25,496 nt of DNA from the NCBI GenBank assembly GCA_022567855.1, contig JADFGE010000002.1:9087-34582 (forward strand). The letters run 5' to 3'. Below, in pieces: positions 25,097 through 25,496 of this stretch. The notes beneath the pieces are model-generated. The model searched no databases. It was not told the origin of the DNA and saw nothing but the letters and a program-made list of their open reading frames with translations. The translations under genes and the position numbers were made by a program. Numbering within the stretch: the first letter of the stretch is position 1; each line of letters opens with the position of its first letter. Source of the DNA: Planctomycetota bacterium. Lineage in GTDB: Bacteria; Planctomycetota; Phycisphaerae; Phycisphaerales; SM1A02.

Positions 25097-25496
25097 TCAC
25101 GAAGGAGAGGTTCGCCGCGTGGTCTGTGGTGACTCTTCCTTCTGAATGCGACCGGTTGCCGCATACCGTGGACCGGCCGCGACCAGCTTCTTGTTCGGGG
25201 CATCGACCGTAAGATTCAGACCTTCCAATGAGCGCGCCCCCAAGAGCGCGAGATCCCCGTTCTCAGCGAATACAACCTCATCAACGGTGTAGGTGTCTTC
25301 CACCTCGATGAATACGAAGCCGACGCTACGTGTGATCTCCTGACCGTTCGCCATGACGAATTTCAAGTCCTTCTTTTCACGTTTGACGCCGAGGCCCTCA
25401 AGGACCTTGCTCGGAATCCAGGTGGAGTCACTGCCAGTATCCACCAGTAGTTGCTTCACGGCCACAGATTTCTCGCGCTGAAGATCCGAGACGGTG
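25097..25496 (-). CDS. Retropepsin-like aspartyl protease family protein (partial, 5' end outside window)
   Basis: The frame is open to the right edge (at least 132 codons); a GTG at 25465 is an internal codon, not a convincing start, because the expected N-terminal strand (DLQREKSVAVK) lies before it. The catalytic motif is LLVDTGSDSTWIP, with the active Asp in DTG. It is followed by VMANGQEITRSVG, then VVFAENGDLALLGARSLEGLNLTVD, the ALLGA.SLEGL block typical of single-domain bacterial clan AA proteases, which act as homodimers. The last 25 residues are a basic, disordered-looking extension. It is co-directional with groES 44 bases later and might share its transcript. Substrate unknown. Confidence 0.8.
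   Translation of the reverse strand, partial: TVSDLQREKSVAVKQLLVDTGSDSTWIPSKVLEGLGVKREKKDLKFVMANGQEITRSVGFVFIEVEDTYTVDEVVFAENGDLALLGARSLEGLNLTVDAPNKKLVAAGPRYAATGRIQKEESPQTTRRTSPS

Overview
The window looks like GC-rich chromosomal DNA from a planctomycete, probably close to Phycisphaerae. Three things point there: a secreted repeat protein ending in a paired DLDGDG-type, cysteine-containing dockerin-like module; a long type II secretion cluster whose GspL looks like PilM fused to PilN; and the mix of chaperone and repeat content. The lineage is inferred from these features, not from a marker gene. No rRNA, tRNA, CRISPR array, insertion sequence or phage gene was seen.

Region 1 (1-7953, all minus strand) is a type II secretion / pseudopilus operon in the classical order gspF, G, H, I, J, K, L, M. 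The last gene runs off the left edge and starts at a GTG. Most junctions are 4-base ATGA/GTGA overlaps, which suggests translational coupling. The ATPase (GspE), secretin (GspD) and prepilin peptidase are not in the window. Region 2 (7954-8781) is a gene-poor gap followed by a tiny stand-alone sigma-region-4-like helix-turn-helix protein.

Region 3 (8782-12666) holds a C92-type permuted-papain protein on the minus strand. It is divergent from a tight plus-strand operon of a sulfotransferase-like protein, a fold-type IV aminotransferase, and an unrecognised membrane protein with an HELAH motif and CxxC pairs. Region 4 (12707-13101) is a YgiT-type zinc-finger antitoxin whose upstream partner survives only as a short C-terminal remnant, beside a REP-like palindrome. 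Region 5 is acetyl-CoA synthetase (minus), divergent from the beta-propeller-like dockerin protein (plus).

Region 6 (18235-25496, all minus) is a protein-quality-control and RNA-turnover block. In transcription order it reads: retropepsin-like protease (partial), groES, groEL, a strong hairpin terminator, dnaJ, grpE, an FmdB-type zinc ribbon, and RNase R. The GroES/GroEL and DnaJ/GrpE partners make up most of a bacterial folding machine; DnaK is not in the window. The gaps in this block carry a family of dispersed bipartite palindromes and heptamer tandem repeats, including a 144-base spacer between groES and groEL.

The observations most worth a second look are the bipartite palindrome family, the sulfotransferase/aminotransferase/HExxH-membrane-protein operon, the decayed toxin upstream of the YgiT antitoxin, and the orphan region-4 protein.
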